From Oscillospiraceae bacterium (GTDB lineage Bacteria; Bacillota; Clostridia; Oscillospirales; CAG-382), in NCBI GenBank assembly GCA_015063885.1, contig SVTH01000002.1:159248-223247 (forward strand): a DNA stretch of 64,000 nucleotides, written 5' to 3'. How positions within the stretch are numbered: position 1 is the stretch's first letter; every line of letters starts with the position of its first letter. Shown here one piece after another: positions 25,906-34,126 of the stretch. The notes beneath the pieces are model-generated. The model was not told where the DNA came from. It made no database searches and saw nothing but the letters and a program-made list of their open reading frames with translations. The position numbers were made by a program, and so were the translations under genes.

Positions 25906-25998
25906 ATGGGCAGTACCGAAACAGAAATCACAGAACAAGCTACGTTTTGCGGGTGTATGCCCGTAGGACACCACCCATCGACTTTTTTCAGGAGGTAA
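25906..25998 (+). CDS. 30-codon small ORF upstream of the mosaic lipoprotein gene
   Basis: An ATG at 25906 with AAAGGAAGTGAG four bases upstream opens 30 codons. The peptide begins GSTETEITEQATF and continues CGCMPVGHHPSTFFRR. The TAA at 25996 lies inside the AGGAGGTAA ribosome site of the next gene, so translation of the two is coupled by position. It contains a Cys-x-Cys pair and is not a signal peptide. It could be a leader peptide or a small protein; no family is recognised. Confidence 0.5.
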   Translation: MGSTETEITEQATFCGCMPVGHHPSTFFRR

Positions 25999-26002
25999 GA
26001 CC

Positions 26003-27196
26003 ATGAAAAAAAGAGTCTTGGCAATTCTTCTTTGCCTTTCCGTTCTTTTGATGGCTTGCGCCTGCGTAGCCGAAACCATGGAGCCGCCCGCTGTTTCCGA
26101 GACGGAAAGCCAGGCTCCCGCACCCCAGTTTACCCTTTCCGAGGTGAATGCGGAAAGCTCCAAGACCCAGGAGCCTGCCGCACCTTCCGAAATCGAACCT
26201 CAAGGAACCATCTCCATGGAGGAATCGGACATCGAGTTGGAACCCATCCAACCGATTGAGCCTATCCAGACTATCGTTCCTGTTGAAAAAGAGACTACTT
26301 TGGAAAAGATCTTTTCTTTCGACATTGGCGTTGATGGCGTTTTGGAGTATAATTTTATCTTTTACGATGATCCATCTGTTGCTAATATAGCTAGCCCGGG
26401 ATTAATATTTACGGATGGCAACGGCTCTTTTTATCATGCTGATGACAGTCAATTAATTCGTTTGAACGATGGGGTTTGTCTCCCGAAGAGATTACCGGAC
26501 GCAGTGGAAGATATTGAAATTTGCGGCAATAGTCTGTATATTTTAGATGCCGATGCTGTTATCTATCAGTACGATATATCCGATGGCTTTGAAAATGCAA
26601 CACTTTTAAAAAAGACGGATGCATTTAAGAATGAGGGCTCTCCGGGGCGTCTCTATAGTTTGGGAGTTGGAGAGCCCGTTTATTATTCTGCGTCCGGCGA
26701 TATGTACACATTGTCGAAAATGAAATACTATCCTTATGATCACGACGGCAAGACAAGCGAAAACGTTTTGCAGAATGCCGAAAGCGGAATATTATCTGTT
26801 ACAGAATGTGTTGACGTATATCGTTATTTCCAAGGGATTAGCAATACTACGTTTATGCTTGCGGAATGTCAAAATGATTCCCGAAATTCGATTTACACAA
26901 CGTTTGATCCTAATGGAAACATCCTTTCGCGTTTTATGCTTGCCATCAATACAGGCGTTAGAACAAAGTGTGAACGGGCATTTGACTGGTATGGCGAGGT
27001 ATATACGGTAAAGTCATACGTGTCGTTCTGTGCCTCCCTTGGAAATCATACTTTTGAAAACTTGTTACGAACACAAGTATTCTGTGATGCGAATGGACGT
27101 GCGTATTTTGCGGCGTATTATTTGGATCGTTGTGATATTTACAGTATCAATCAAGGGTATTCTAATATTCAGTTCCCCGTTGACGAGGAACTTTAA
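26003..27196 (+). CDS. lipoprotein with AT-rich central body
   Basis: A 397-residue putative lipoprotein. A type II signal peptide with lipobox LLMAC is followed by a Pro/Glu/Ser linker to about residue 95. The body (from KETTLEKIFSFDIGVDG) is Tyr/Asp/Asn-rich with short beta-like repeats (SPGLIFTDGNGSFYHAD, NSLYILDADAVIYQYDIS), perhaps a propeller. Codons in the first 280 bases look like the host. From about 26290 the sequence turns clearly AT-rich, with ATA, TTA and AAT codons rare nearby. At the TAA (27194-27196) the composition returns to host-like and the same frame stays open for 71 more codons. This suggests replacement of the central segment by foreign DNA. Function unknown. Confidence 0.7.
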   Translation: MKKRVLAILLCLSVLLMACACVAETMEPPAVSETESQAPAPQFTLSEVNAESSKTQEPAAPSEIEPQGTISMEESDIELEPIQPIEPIQTIVPVEKETTLEKIFSFDIGVDGVLEYNFIFYDDPSVANIASPGLIFTDGNGSFYHADDSQLIRLNDGVCLPKRLPDAVEDIEICGNSLYILDADAVIYQYDISDGFENATLLKKTDAFKNEGSPGRLYSLGVGEPVYYSASGDMYTLSKMKYYPYDHDGKTSENVLQNAESGILSVTECVDVYRYFQGISNTTFMLAECQNDSRNSIYTTFDPNGNILSRFMLAINTGVRTKCERAFDWYGEVYTVKSYVSFCASLGNHTFENLLRTQVFCDANGRAYFAAYYLDRCDIYSINQGYSNIQFPVDEEL

Positions 27197-27412
27197 GCGG
27201 GGGACAGCAGCATTGCGCCTACAAGCAGTGCAAGCGGGTCCTCCGCTTCTTCTGTAAAATGGGTGGACGTAACGCGAGAGCAAGCAAGAGCCAATGCCCA
27301 GGCCATGATTGATTTAGACTGGACGATTCGCAATGGCAATTTGATCATTGCGGCACTTCCTCCGGAGGACGAGCCCTTACCCGTTCCCGAGGATCAGAAG
27401 GCGACTTTATAA
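27197..27412 (+). pseudogene. in-frame remnant tail after the lipoprotein stop codon
   Basis: Directly after the TAA the same reading frame continues for 71 sense codons to TAA at 27410-27412. It reads as a Ser/Ala/Gly linker (SIAPTSSASGSSASSVKW), a charged segment VDVTREQARANAQAMIDLDW and an acidic Pro-rich end. Composition is host-like. There is no start codon with a ribosome site, so it is probably the severed C-terminus of the ancestral gene, or it is reached only by stop readthrough. Confidence 0.5.
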
Positions 27413-27428
27413 CCACATAGGACAAAAC

Positions 27429-27465
27429 GAGGCCGGGTCACACGACTCGGCCTCTTTGGTTTTTT
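27429..27465. terminator. terminator GAGGCCG/CGGCCTC
   Basis: GAGGCCGGGTC / GACTCGGCCTC stem followed by T-rich sequence on the plus strand. It lies between the lipoprotein remnant and the convergent Cys-Ala tail protein gene. Confidence 0.75.
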
Positions 27466-28477
27466 ATGGTTTTTTCGGTTCTTTACGGGAACAGCCCGCT
27501 CTGCCGCCCCCTGCACAGGCACAGGCGCAGGCACAGGCACAGCCTCTCCCGCCGCCTCCGCGGCTGCTTTGGGCATCGCGGTAGGCACGGTAACGGGGGT
27601 TCACCCGCCCGTAATGATGTACGTGGTAGCCTCCGCTGCGGATAAAGCCCCGCCCGCGGTGATAGGAAACGTAGCTATCCACAATGTAGACCTCCGCAAG
27701 GATCAGCAGGAGTGCACCTAAGACGGTGATGATCCTGAATGCCCACAAAGAGCCTCGGAGCTCGTTATAGGCGTCATCGTCGTCGAAGGGATAGAACTCT
27801 ACCGTTTCCGCGGTGGGGAAGGAGCCTTCCCGATAGTGCACTTCCATGGGTACGTATTCCCCGCACTCCAAGGAGCCCTGCCAGGTGAGCCAACCGGCGC
27901 CGTTACTTTGGGTATTGGAGGAAGCAACGTCAAAGGAATCCTTCCAACGGAAGGTGTATTGCTCCACGGGGGTGGCGTTGAACCAGCCGGGAACGAAGAA
28001 GAAATACCGTTCCTTGCCCTCACCGTGCAGCAGATCCCGCTGATTGATCTTGAAGGAGAATTGCACCTTGTCCCCGCCGGTATAAGCCCGGGGAAACTCC
28101 ACGCGGACGTAGCAGTAGCCGTCGTAAACGTCACGGGTGGCGGTGCCGCCTTTTACGGAATTCGGGTACAGGGAGAAGTTGCTGTTGGCGATACCGATCT
28201 CCACCCAGGTGAGAGGCTCCTCCTCGTCCAGCGCCGTCCATATGAAATCGTAGGTGATGTCCAAGGAGCCGTTTTCCAAAGGCTCCACCGTTACGGTATA
28301 GGCATCGATCTGATCCTGGGGTGCGGGTTCCTTTGCAAAGACGGCAAGGCAGACCAAGGTGATCTGCGCTAAAATGCACAGCAGCAAAAGAAAGGTCTTC
28401 AAAGCGGGGAAGGTGCGGTGCTTGCGGATGTATTCCGGGGAGAACTTGTCCTCCGCGGCGCGGTTTTTCTTAGCCAT
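27464..28477 (-). CDS. two-TM membrane protein with cytoplasmic Cys-Ala repeat tail (putative radical SAM substrate)
   Basis: A 337-residue membrane protein. The N-terminal 26 residues are basic and TM helix 1 spans about 27-48. An extracellular beta-rich domain of about 195 residues follows (YTVTVEPLENGSLDITYDF onward), resembling DUF2207-type ectodomains by eye. TM helix 2 lies at about 250-272. The cytoplasmic tail is rich in His, Tyr, Arg and Gly and ends with GCACACACACAGGGRAGC plus a basic end. The tail is encoded by a near-perfect six-base repeat at about 27513-27543. The ATG at 28477 follows AGGAGG and overlaps the end of the radical SAM gene by eight bases. I infer that the tail is the enzyme's substrate; function unknown. 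Confidence 0.8.
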   Translation of the reverse strand: MAKKNRAAEDKFSPEYIRKHRTFPALKTFLLLLCILAQITLVCLAVFAKEPAPQDQIDAYTVTVEPLENGSLDITYDFIWTALDEEEPLTWVEIGIANSNFSLYPNSVKGGTATRDVYDGYCYVRVEFPRAYTGGDKVQFSFKINQRDLLHGEGKERYFFFVPGWFNATPVEQYTFRWKDSFDVASSNTQSNGAGWLTWQGSLECGEYVPMEVHYREGSFPTAETVEFYPFDDDDAYNELRGSLWAFRIITVLGALLLILAEVYIVDSYVSYHRGRGFIRSGGYHVHHYGRVNPRYRAYRDAQSSRGGGGRGCACACACACAGGGRAGCSRKEPKKP

Positions 28478-29843
28478 GGCGTGCCTCCTTTCGGAAGGGG
28501 CAGGCTTCCGCTTCCCGCTCCGTCATGGAACGGAGCTTTTGACAGCGGGGATGCTTCCAGATCGTTTTCCAATTGTCGGTCAGCAGATTCCCCAGGCCGC
28601 TGTCCGCCTTCAGCCAGCTTTGGCAGGGGATCACCGTGCCGTCGGGAGCCACCGCCATGTTGGAAAGGCAGGCGCCGCAGACGGGGACGTGCAAGCCCAG
28701 GGCCTCCAGCTTTTCCCTTGGGATCAGCCCGGGGGAGGTGAAGTCCATCTCCATGCCGTGAGCGTCGCAGAAGGACTTCGCTTCCTTTACAATCTCAAAA
28801 AGCTCGTCCTCGGTGAGTTGCTTTTCTGCAGTCTCGGCGGCGTTTCCCGTAAGGATCAGCCCGCTGAGGGTAACAAACCGCACGCCCAGCTCCTGCAAGA
28901 AGGAGAGGGTCTTTCCGTAATCGCGGTTGGCGGCGCAGAGAGGGGTGTTCACACTGACGTCCAGCCCCGCCGCCAAGGCGTTGCGGATGCCTTTTACGGT
29001 GTCCGCAAAATGGGTGCTGCCCACCAAACGGTTGTGGACGGCTTCCTCGTGGGAATACAGGGTGATCTGAACGCTGTCCAGGCTTGCGTCCTTCAGCTGT
29101 TCGCAAAGCGTCTCGGAAAGCAGGACGCCGTTGGTGTTCAAGCGAGTGATGAACCACTTGGCGTGGTCCACCAGCTCCGGCAGATCCTCCCGCATGGTAG
29201 GCTCTCCGCCCGTAAAGGTGACCATGGGCACCCGGGAATCCCGCAGGGTGTCCAGGATGCGCTTCCATTCCTCGGTGGAAAGCTCCGATGCGGTTCCCAT
29301 AGGCTCTTTTTCCGCATAGCAGAACAGGCAATTCTGGTTACAGCGGCGGTTTCCCTTGCCGTCGGTCATGGCGGAGATCATCAGATCCATTCTGTGAGGT
29401 GCCGTCATGTGCTTGGCGTATTCCTGCAGGGACAGGCTTTCGATGGCCGCCTCCGTCTTCTCGCCCCGTGCCACGGCGAACAAAACCTCCAGCATTTCCA
29501 CCAGGTCGTCCTCCAACAGCGTTTTGTCTGCCGAAGGGTAGACTTTTTTCGTTTTGGAGATGGTTTGGGAGAAAATGTATTCTTCCTCTGCGGGGGTGAT
29601 CTCTTTGCCGTGGAAAGCGTTCACCTCGTCCATGAAGCAGGAAAGCATCACCGCCCAGGAGTACCCCAGGGGCAACAGGTAATACCCGTTCAAGATCACG
29701 ATGTGGCTGGGATTGCCGAACAGCGAAAATTTGGGCGGCACCAGGTGGATCCGCACCACTCCCGGCCCCATGGGGTCAAAGGTGCAGTGCTTCACGCCCT
29801 TTTGCCATTCCTTCCGCTGGGCAAGTTTGTTTTTCAAGCTCAT
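28470..29843 (-). CDS. radical SAM/SPASM-domain protein
   Basis: A 457-residue radical SAM enzyme. The N-terminal 160 residues carry no recognised domain. The cluster-binding motif is CNQNCLFC (Cys168, 172, 175; CX3CX2C), followed by TFTGGEPTMRED (the GGEP block) and RLNTNGVLLSE. The C-terminal SPASM-type region has CGACLSNMAV, DGTVIPCQSW, a glycine-rich GLGNLL segment and further Cys in RCQKL and ACPFR. Such proteins usually modify peptides or proteins post-translationally. The ATG at 29843 has AGGAGG eight bases upstream, inside the end of prfA. Its 3' end overlaps the gene for a protein with a Cys-Ala repeat tail, a plausible substrate. The chemistry is unknown. Confidence 0.88.
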   Translation of the reverse strand: MSLKNKLAQRKEWQKGVKHCTFDPMGPGVVRIHLVPPKFSLFGNPSHIVILNGYYLLPLGYSWAVMLSCFMDEVNAFHGKEITPAEEEYIFSQTISKTKKVYPSADKTLLEDDLVEMLEVLFAVARGEKTEAAIESLSLQEYAKHMTAPHRMDLMISAMTDGKGNRRCNQNCLFCYAEKEPMGTASELSTEEWKRILDTLRDSRVPMVTFTGGEPTMREDLPELVDHAKWFITRLNTNGVLLSETLCEQLKDASLDSVQITLYSHEEAVHNRLVGSTHFADTVKGIRNALAAGLDVSVNTPLCAANRDYGKTLSFLQELGVRFVTLSGLILTGNAAETAEKQLTEDELFEIVKEAKSFCDAHGMEMDFTSPGLIPREKLEALGLHVPVCGACLSNMAVAPDGTVIPCQSWLKADSGLGNLLTDNWKTIWKHPRCQKLRSMTEREAEACPFRKEARHG

Positions 29844-29846
29844 GGA

Positions 29847-30914
29847 TCAATCCTCCTGCCCGGAAAGCTGTGCCGTACGGTCTGCCATAGAGAGGGCTTC
29901 GATCATCTCCTCTAAGCTGCCGTTTAAAAATCCGTTCAGGTCGTAGAGAGAAAGGCCGATACGGTGATCGGTGACTCTGCCCTGGGGATAGTTGTAGGTA
30001 CGGATCCGCTCGGAACGGTCCCCGGTGCCGATCTGACTGCGGCGCTTGGAGGACTGGGCCTCCTCCGCCTTCTGCTTTTCCATAGCGGCCAGGCGGGATT
30101 TCATGATCTCAATGGCCTTGGCCTTGTTCTGGAGCTGGCTCCGCTGATCCTGGCAGTCCACCACCAGGCCCGTGGGCTTGTGGATGATACGGATGGCGGA
30201 CTCCGTTTTGTTTACGTGCTGACCGCCTGCGCCGGAGCTCTTGTGGGTGGTGATCTCCAGATCCTCCATATTCAGCTGGTAGTCCACCTCCTCCGCCTCG
30301 GGAAGAACGGCTACGGTGGCGGTGGAGGTCTGGATCCTGCCCTGGGACTCCGTCTCAGGAACTCTCTGCACCCGGTGAACGCCGCTTTCGTATTTCAGCT
30401 TGGCGTAAGCCCCCGTGCCCTTGATGAGGAAGGAGACCTCCTTCATGCCTCCCAGCTCCGTTTCGTTGCAGTAGGCCAATTCAAAGGCAAAGCGGTTGGC
30501 GTCGGCGTACATATGATACATGCGGTAGAGTACGTAGGCAAACAGGCAGGCTTCCTCGCCTCCCGCTCCCGCACGGATCTCAACCACTACGTTTTTGTCG
30601 TCGTCGGGATCCTTGGGCAAAAGCAGCAGCTTCAATTCCTCCTCCAGCTTTTCCATGGAGACCTTGGCTTCTTCCGCCTGCTCTTCCGCCAACTCCTTCA
30701 GCTCGGGATCGTCTTCTCCCAGCAAAAGCTCCGCTTCCTCTAAATCGGAGGCGCTTTTTTTGTAGGCGCGGAAGGCTTCCGTGATGGGGGTGAGCTCCTT
30801 GTATTCCTTCATCAGCGCCTTGTAGCGCTCCATATCGGAGACCACGTCGGCGTCGGAAAGGCTGGCTTCCACCTCCAGGTATCTTTTTTCGATTTGGGTG
30901 AGTTTGTCTGTCAT
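29847..30914 (-). CDS. prfA: peptide chain release factor 1
   Basis: A 355-residue release factor recognising UAA and UAG. The peptidyl-transferase GGQ motif is in SSGAGGQHVNKTESAIRI near residue 225, preceded by GVHRVQRVPETESQGRIQTS, which is characteristic of RF1 rather than RF2. The ATG at 30914 with AAGGAG is the normal start; the frame continues upstream to 31019 without need. The usual neighbour prmC is missing. Instead the radical SAM gene follows after three bases, so that enzyme is probably co-expressed with a housekeeping gene. Confidence 0.95.
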   Translation of the reverse strand: MTDKLTQIEKRYLEVEASLSDADVVSDMERYKALMKEYKELTPITEAFRAYKKSASDLEEAELLLGEDDPELKELAEEQAEEAKVSMEKLEEELKLLLLPKDPDDDKNVVVEIRAGAGGEEACLFAYVLYRMYHMYADANRFAFELAYCNETELGGMKEVSFLIKGTGAYAKLKYESGVHRVQRVPETESQGRIQTSTATVAVLPEAEEVDYQLNMEDLEITTHKSSGAGGQHVNKTESAIRIIHKPTGLVVDCQDQRSQLQNKAKAIEIMKSRLAAMEKQKAEEAQSSKRRSQIGTGDRSERIRTYNYPQGRVTDHRIGLSLYDLNGFLNGSLEEMIEALSMADRTAQLSGQED

Positions 30915-30969
30915 AGGGAAACTCCTTGGTTCATACAATGAAATATGAAAAAACAGAAAAGGAACGTTG

Positions 30970-31902
30970 ATGAAAATGAAACGAAATACATATACCCCTG
31001 AGGGCGGCTTGTTGCGCACCGAGGGGAACCGCTCCTATACCGCCACGGCGGAGGGCTTGCGCCATGCCATGGAGGAGGGCGTCATTTTGGAGGGCAGAGC
31101 CTTCCTTTGCGACGGCGACCGTGATCTTCACGTCACCTTGGGCGCCTTTAAGGGGATCATGCCCAGGGAGGAGTGCCTTTACACAGGCGGGGGAGAGGTC
31201 AAGGACATCGCCATCATCTCCCGGGTGGGGAAGCCCGTTTGCTGTAAGATCGTCGACCTGAAGACCGACGAAGACGGTCTGCTGTGCCCCGTTCTCTCCC
31301 GCAAGGAAGCCCAGCGGGAATGCATGCACAATTACGTGGAGAAGCTTTGCCCCGGGGACGTGGTGGACGCAAAGGTCACCCACCTGGATCCCTTTGGCGC
31401 CTTTTGCGATATCGGGTGCGGGCTGGCGTCTTTGATGCCCATCGACTGTATGTCCGTTTCCCGCATCAACCATCCCAGAGAACGGTTTACCGTGGGACAA
31501 AGGATCCGCGCGGTAATCAAGCACGCCGCCGACGAATACGGACGGATCACCCTTTCCCATCGGGAGCTTTTGGGCACCTGGGAGGAAAATGCAAGCCGTT
31601 TTGCCCCCGGGCAGACCGCCGCGGGGATCGTCCGCAGCGTGGAAAGCTACGGCATCTTCGTGGAGCTGACCCCCAATCTGGCGGGGCTTGCGGAGTGCAA
31701 GGACGACGTCCATCCCGGACAACACGCCGCAGTGTACATCAAAAGCATCCTCCCCGGAAAGATGAAGGTGAAGCTGGCCATTATCGACGTGTGTGAGGGC
31801 GACGGGTTGATGAACGATTACCGTTACCCCGAAGTCGACCACCTGGACGGATGGCAGTATTCACCCCCGGAGTGCGATAAGCTCATCGAAACGGTATTTT
31901 GA
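30970..31902 (+). CDS. S1-domain RNA-binding protein
   Basis: A 310-residue cytosolic protein with at least two S1-type OB folds. The clearest is GDVVDAKVTHLDPFGAFCDIGCGLASLMPID near residue 120, ending ADEYGRITLSHRELLG. A second is GQTAAGIVRSVESYGIFVELTPNLAGLAE near 215. The N-terminal 100 residues may hold a degenerate copy. The ATG at 30970 follows AAAAGGAACG; the TTG at 30967 is less likely. It is divergent from prfA with 55 bases between. It resembles RpsA-like proteins of Clostridia. The role is presumably in translation or mRNA binding. Confidence 0.85.
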   Translation: MKMKRNTYTPEGGLLRTEGNRSYTATAEGLRHAMEEGVILEGRAFLCDGDRDLHVTLGAFKGIMPREECLYTGGGEVKDIAIISRVGKPVCCKIVDLKTDEDGLLCPVLSRKEAQRECMHNYVEKLCPGDVVDAKVTHLDPFGAFCDIGCGLASLMPIDCMSVSRINHPRERFTVGQRIRAVIKHAADEYGRITLSHRELLGTWEENASRFAPGQTAAGIVRSVESYGIFVELTPNLAGLAECKDDVHPGQHAAVYIKSILPGKMKVKLAIIDVCEGDGLMNDYRYPEVDHLDGWQYSPPECDKLIETVF

Positions 31903-31911
31903 TATGAATCT

Positions 31912-31940
31912 GCAAAGGGGCTTTGAAAGCCCCTTTTTGC
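31912..31940 (+). terminator. terminator after the S1-domain gene
   Basis: GCAAAGGGGCTTT / GAAAGCCCCTTTTTGC stem with T run. Confidence 0.85.
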
Positions 31941-31964
31941 GTGTTTTTTCGTTCTTTGGCAGGG

Positions 31965-32128
31965 CTTAAGAGGCGGCGCCTCTTAAGAATCTCCGCTTAC
32001 GGGGGTAACCCCCTGAGAACCCTGTTCTCGTATAGAAGAAAGAGGTTCTTCCAAAAACGATAGTTTTTGGCAATTAACTTTCTTTGGAGATTCTTAAGAA
32101 CCTTTCTTTTGAAAGAAAGGTTCTTAAG
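31965..32128 (+). repeat. composite hairpin repeat element, full-length copy B
   Basis: Same module order as copy A (9643-9810) on the opposite strand. The modules are palindrome CTTAAGAGGC..GCCTCTTAAG (31965-31987), linker AATCTCCGCTTA, GGGGGTAACCCCC (32001-32013), CCAAAAACGATAGTTTTTGG (32051-32070), linker TTTCTTTGGAGATT and a long CTTAAGAACCTTTC..GAAAGGTTCTTAAG hairpin (32093-32128). It lies between the S1 gene and obg. Confidence 0.85.
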
Positions 32129-32136
32129 TGCTTTTT

Positions 32137-33402
32137 TTAGAACAGAAAATCAAATTCTACGTCGTAAATGTTGACGGTGTCGCCCTCGTCAATGCCCGCG
32201 TCCTCCAGGGCTTGGATCACGCCCTTTTCCCGCAGGATCTTCTGGAAATACTGCAGGGATTCGTAGCTGTCGAAATCCGTGCGGCTGATCAGCTTCACCA
32301 GCCACTCGCCCTTCACGAAGAAGGTGCCGCCGTTTCTGACCACTTCCACGGAGAAGTCTTCCTTCTTGGGCTCGGGCGCCACGTATTCCGGCTCGTAAAT
32401 GCGGATGGGGGGGAGCTTGTCCAGCAAGGCGGCGGTGGCCTTCAGCAATTCGGAAACACCTTCGTCGATCTCGCCGGCGATCAGGAACAGCTGCCAGCCC
32501 TTCTCCTCTGCGTAGGCCTTGATCTCCTCATATTTCTCTTCGTCGTAGCCAAGGTCGATCTTGTTGCCCACCAGGATCTGAGGACGGCTTGCCAGCTCGG
32601 GACTGTATTTCTCCAGCTCTGCGTTGATCTTCTTGATATCGTCCAGGGGATCGGGACGCTCCGAACCGGAAATATCGAAAATGTGCAGGATCAGCCTGCA
32701 ACGGTCGATATGCCGCAGGAAATCGTGCCCCAGCCCGGCGCCATCGGAGGCACCTTCGATCAGCCCGGGGATGTCTGCCGCCACGAAGGTCTTATCGTAA
32801 ACGGAGATCACGCCCAGATTGGGGGAGAGGGTGGTGAAATGATAGTTGGCCACCTTGGGCTTGGCGGAGCTGATCACGGAAAGCAGGGTGGATTTCCCCA
32901 CGTTGGGGAACCCGGCAAACCCTACGTCCGCCAGCATCTTCAATTCCAACGTCAGATTTTTTTCTTCCCCGGGAGTGCCCTCCTTGGCGAAACGGGGCAC
33001 CTGGCGGGTCGCCGTGGCGAAATGGGTGTTGCCCCAGCCGCCTCTGCCGCCCTTGGCCGCCACAAAGCGGTCGCAGTCTCCCATGTCCTTGATGACCAAT
33101 CCCGTCTCCGCATCGCGGATCACCGTTCCGGGAGGTACGGGGATCTCCAGATCCTTGCCGTATTTTCCCATGAACTTCCGCGCGGCGCCGTCGGCACCGT
33201 TTTCTGCGGCAAACTTGCGGCGGTACTTAAAATCCAGCAGGGTGTTCTTTCCCTCGTCGGTGACGAAGACGATGCTGCCGCCCTTGCCGCCGTCGCCGCC
33301 GTCGGGTCCCCCGTGGGAGACGTATTTCTCGCGGCGGAAGGAAACGGCACCGTTGCCGCCCTTGCCCGCCTTGACGTATATTGTTACCTTATCTATAAAC
33401 AT
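32137..33402 (-). CDS. obg: GTPase Obg
   Basis: A 421-residue ribosome-associated GTPase. The N-terminal Obg fold (1-157) is glycine-rich with GGDGGKGGSIVF. The G domain shows G1 GFPNVGKSTLL, G3 DIPGLIEGAS and G4 NKIDLG. A C-terminal OCT domain covers about 340-421. It follows rpmA on the same strand after 110 bases, with a hairpin and T run in the gap, so expression may be reduced relative to the ribosomal protein genes. This is the standard Firmicutes order rplU-prp-rpmA-obg. Confidence 0.96.
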   Translation of the reverse strand: MFIDKVTIYVKAGKGGNGAVSFRREKYVSHGGPDGGDGGKGGSIVFVTDEGKNTLLDFKYRRKFAAENGADGAARKFMGKYGKDLEIPVPPGTVIRDAETGLVIKDMGDCDRFVAAKGGRGGWGNTHFATATRQVPRFAKEGTPGEEKNLTLELKMLADVGFAGFPNVGKSTLLSVISSAKPKVANYHFTTLSPNLGVISVYDKTFVAADIPGLIEGASDGAGLGHDFLRHIDRCRLILHIFDISGSERPDPLDDIKKINAELEKYSPELASRPQILVGNKIDLGYDEEKYEEIKAYAEEKGWQLFLIAGEIDEGVSELLKATAALLDKLPPIRIYEPEYVAPEPKKEDFSVEVVRNGGTFFVKGEWLVKLISRTDFDSYESLQYFQKILREKGVIQALEDAGIDEGDTVNIYDVEFDFLF

Positions 33403-33437
33403 ACAGAACCCTCTCTTTCGGGAAGAGTTTTTTGACC

Positions 33438-33474
33438 AAAAAACGCCCTTTCAGTCTGCTACGATTGAAAGGGC
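33438..33474 (-). terminator. terminator/attenuator between rpmA and obg
   Basis: Minus strand stem GCCCTTTCA / TGAAAGGGC followed by GTTTTTTGG. Confidence 0.75.
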
Positions 33475-33511
33475 TGTTCTTCGTTCTTTTGTTGGTAATT
33501 CCTGACGGAAA

Positions 33512-33799
33512 TTACTGAGCATCGGCAGAGAGAACGGAAACGCTCTTTCTTCCGCCTGCGATGGGCTTGAATTTGACAACGCCGTCAACCAGAGCAAACA
33601 GGGTGTCATCAGAGCCGCGTCCAACGCCTTCACCCGGATGGATGGAGGTGCCGCGCTGGCGAACGATGATGTTGCCTGCAACTACGGACTGGCCGTCCTG
33701 CTTCTTCACGCCAAGTCTCTTGGACTCACTGTCACGACCGTTCTTGGTAGAACCAACGCCTTTTTTATGTGCAAAGAACTGCAAAGACAATCTAAGCAT
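33512..33799 (-). CDS. rpmA: 50S ribosomal protein L27 (with cleavable N-terminal extension)
   Basis: A 95-residue ribosomal protein. After the extension [10 protein letters not shown] the sequence continues [14 protein letters not shown], the canonical start of mature L27. In Firmicutes this extension is removed by the cysteine protease Prp, which cuts after the double Phe. The gene for Prp lies just upstream in the same operon. The body contains [21 protein letters not shown], standard for the family. Confidence 0.97.
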   Translation of the reverse strand: MLRLSLQFFAHKKGVGSTKNGRDSESKRLGVKKQDGQSVVAGNIIVRQRGTSIHPGEGVGRGSDDTLFALVDGVVKFKPIAGGRKSVSVLSADAQ

Positions 33800-33812
33800 G
33801 ATAACGTACTCC

Positions 33813-34121
33813 TTACTTTGTATTTTTTTGCACCCGAACGAATTCCGGGTACTGGTCTTGTAGCTGTCTCAGCTCTTCATAGAAAGCGGAGAGCAGCTTT
33901 GCGGCTTCCGCGCAGGGCTTGCGCAAACGGTAGGAGACGTAAGCCTCCCCGCTGTCTGCGGAAACCTCCCCTGCGGCACCCAACGCCTCTGCGCCGTTGA
34001 CCGTCAGGTTGGTCATGGCGCTCACCGCGGCACAGACGATATCCTCGCCCGCCTCGGCGTAGCCTGCGTGCCCCGAAAGGGAAAAGCCTGAGAAATCGTG
34101 CTCAAAGGTGGCTCGGATCAT
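33813..34121 (-). CDS. prp: ribosomal-processing cysteine protease Prp
   Basis: A 102-residue protease that removes the N-terminal extension of L27. The catalytic His lies in [13 protein letters not shown] and the catalytic Cys in [10 protein letters not shown], the signature of the family. It sits between rplU and rpmA, with five bases after the L21 stop and 13 before rpmA, the conserved position. The length is normal. Confidence 0.93.
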   Translation of the reverse strand: MIRATFEHDFSGFSLSGHAGYAEAGEDIVCAAVSAMTNLTVNGAEALGAAGEVSADSGEAYVSYRLRKPCAEAAKLLSAFYEELRQLQDQYPEFVRVQKNTK

Positions 34122-34126
34122 AGAGC

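Noticed and set aside
26003..27412. Programmed stop-codon readthrough of the lipoprotein gene
   Set aside because: No downstream stimulatory structure or selenocysteine/pyrrolysine context is visible, and the stop is TAA. A recombination scar is simpler.
27348..27584. Plus-strand frame with Ala-Gln repeats
   Set aside because: It is the opposite-strand reading of the six-base repeat that encodes the Cys-Ala tail.
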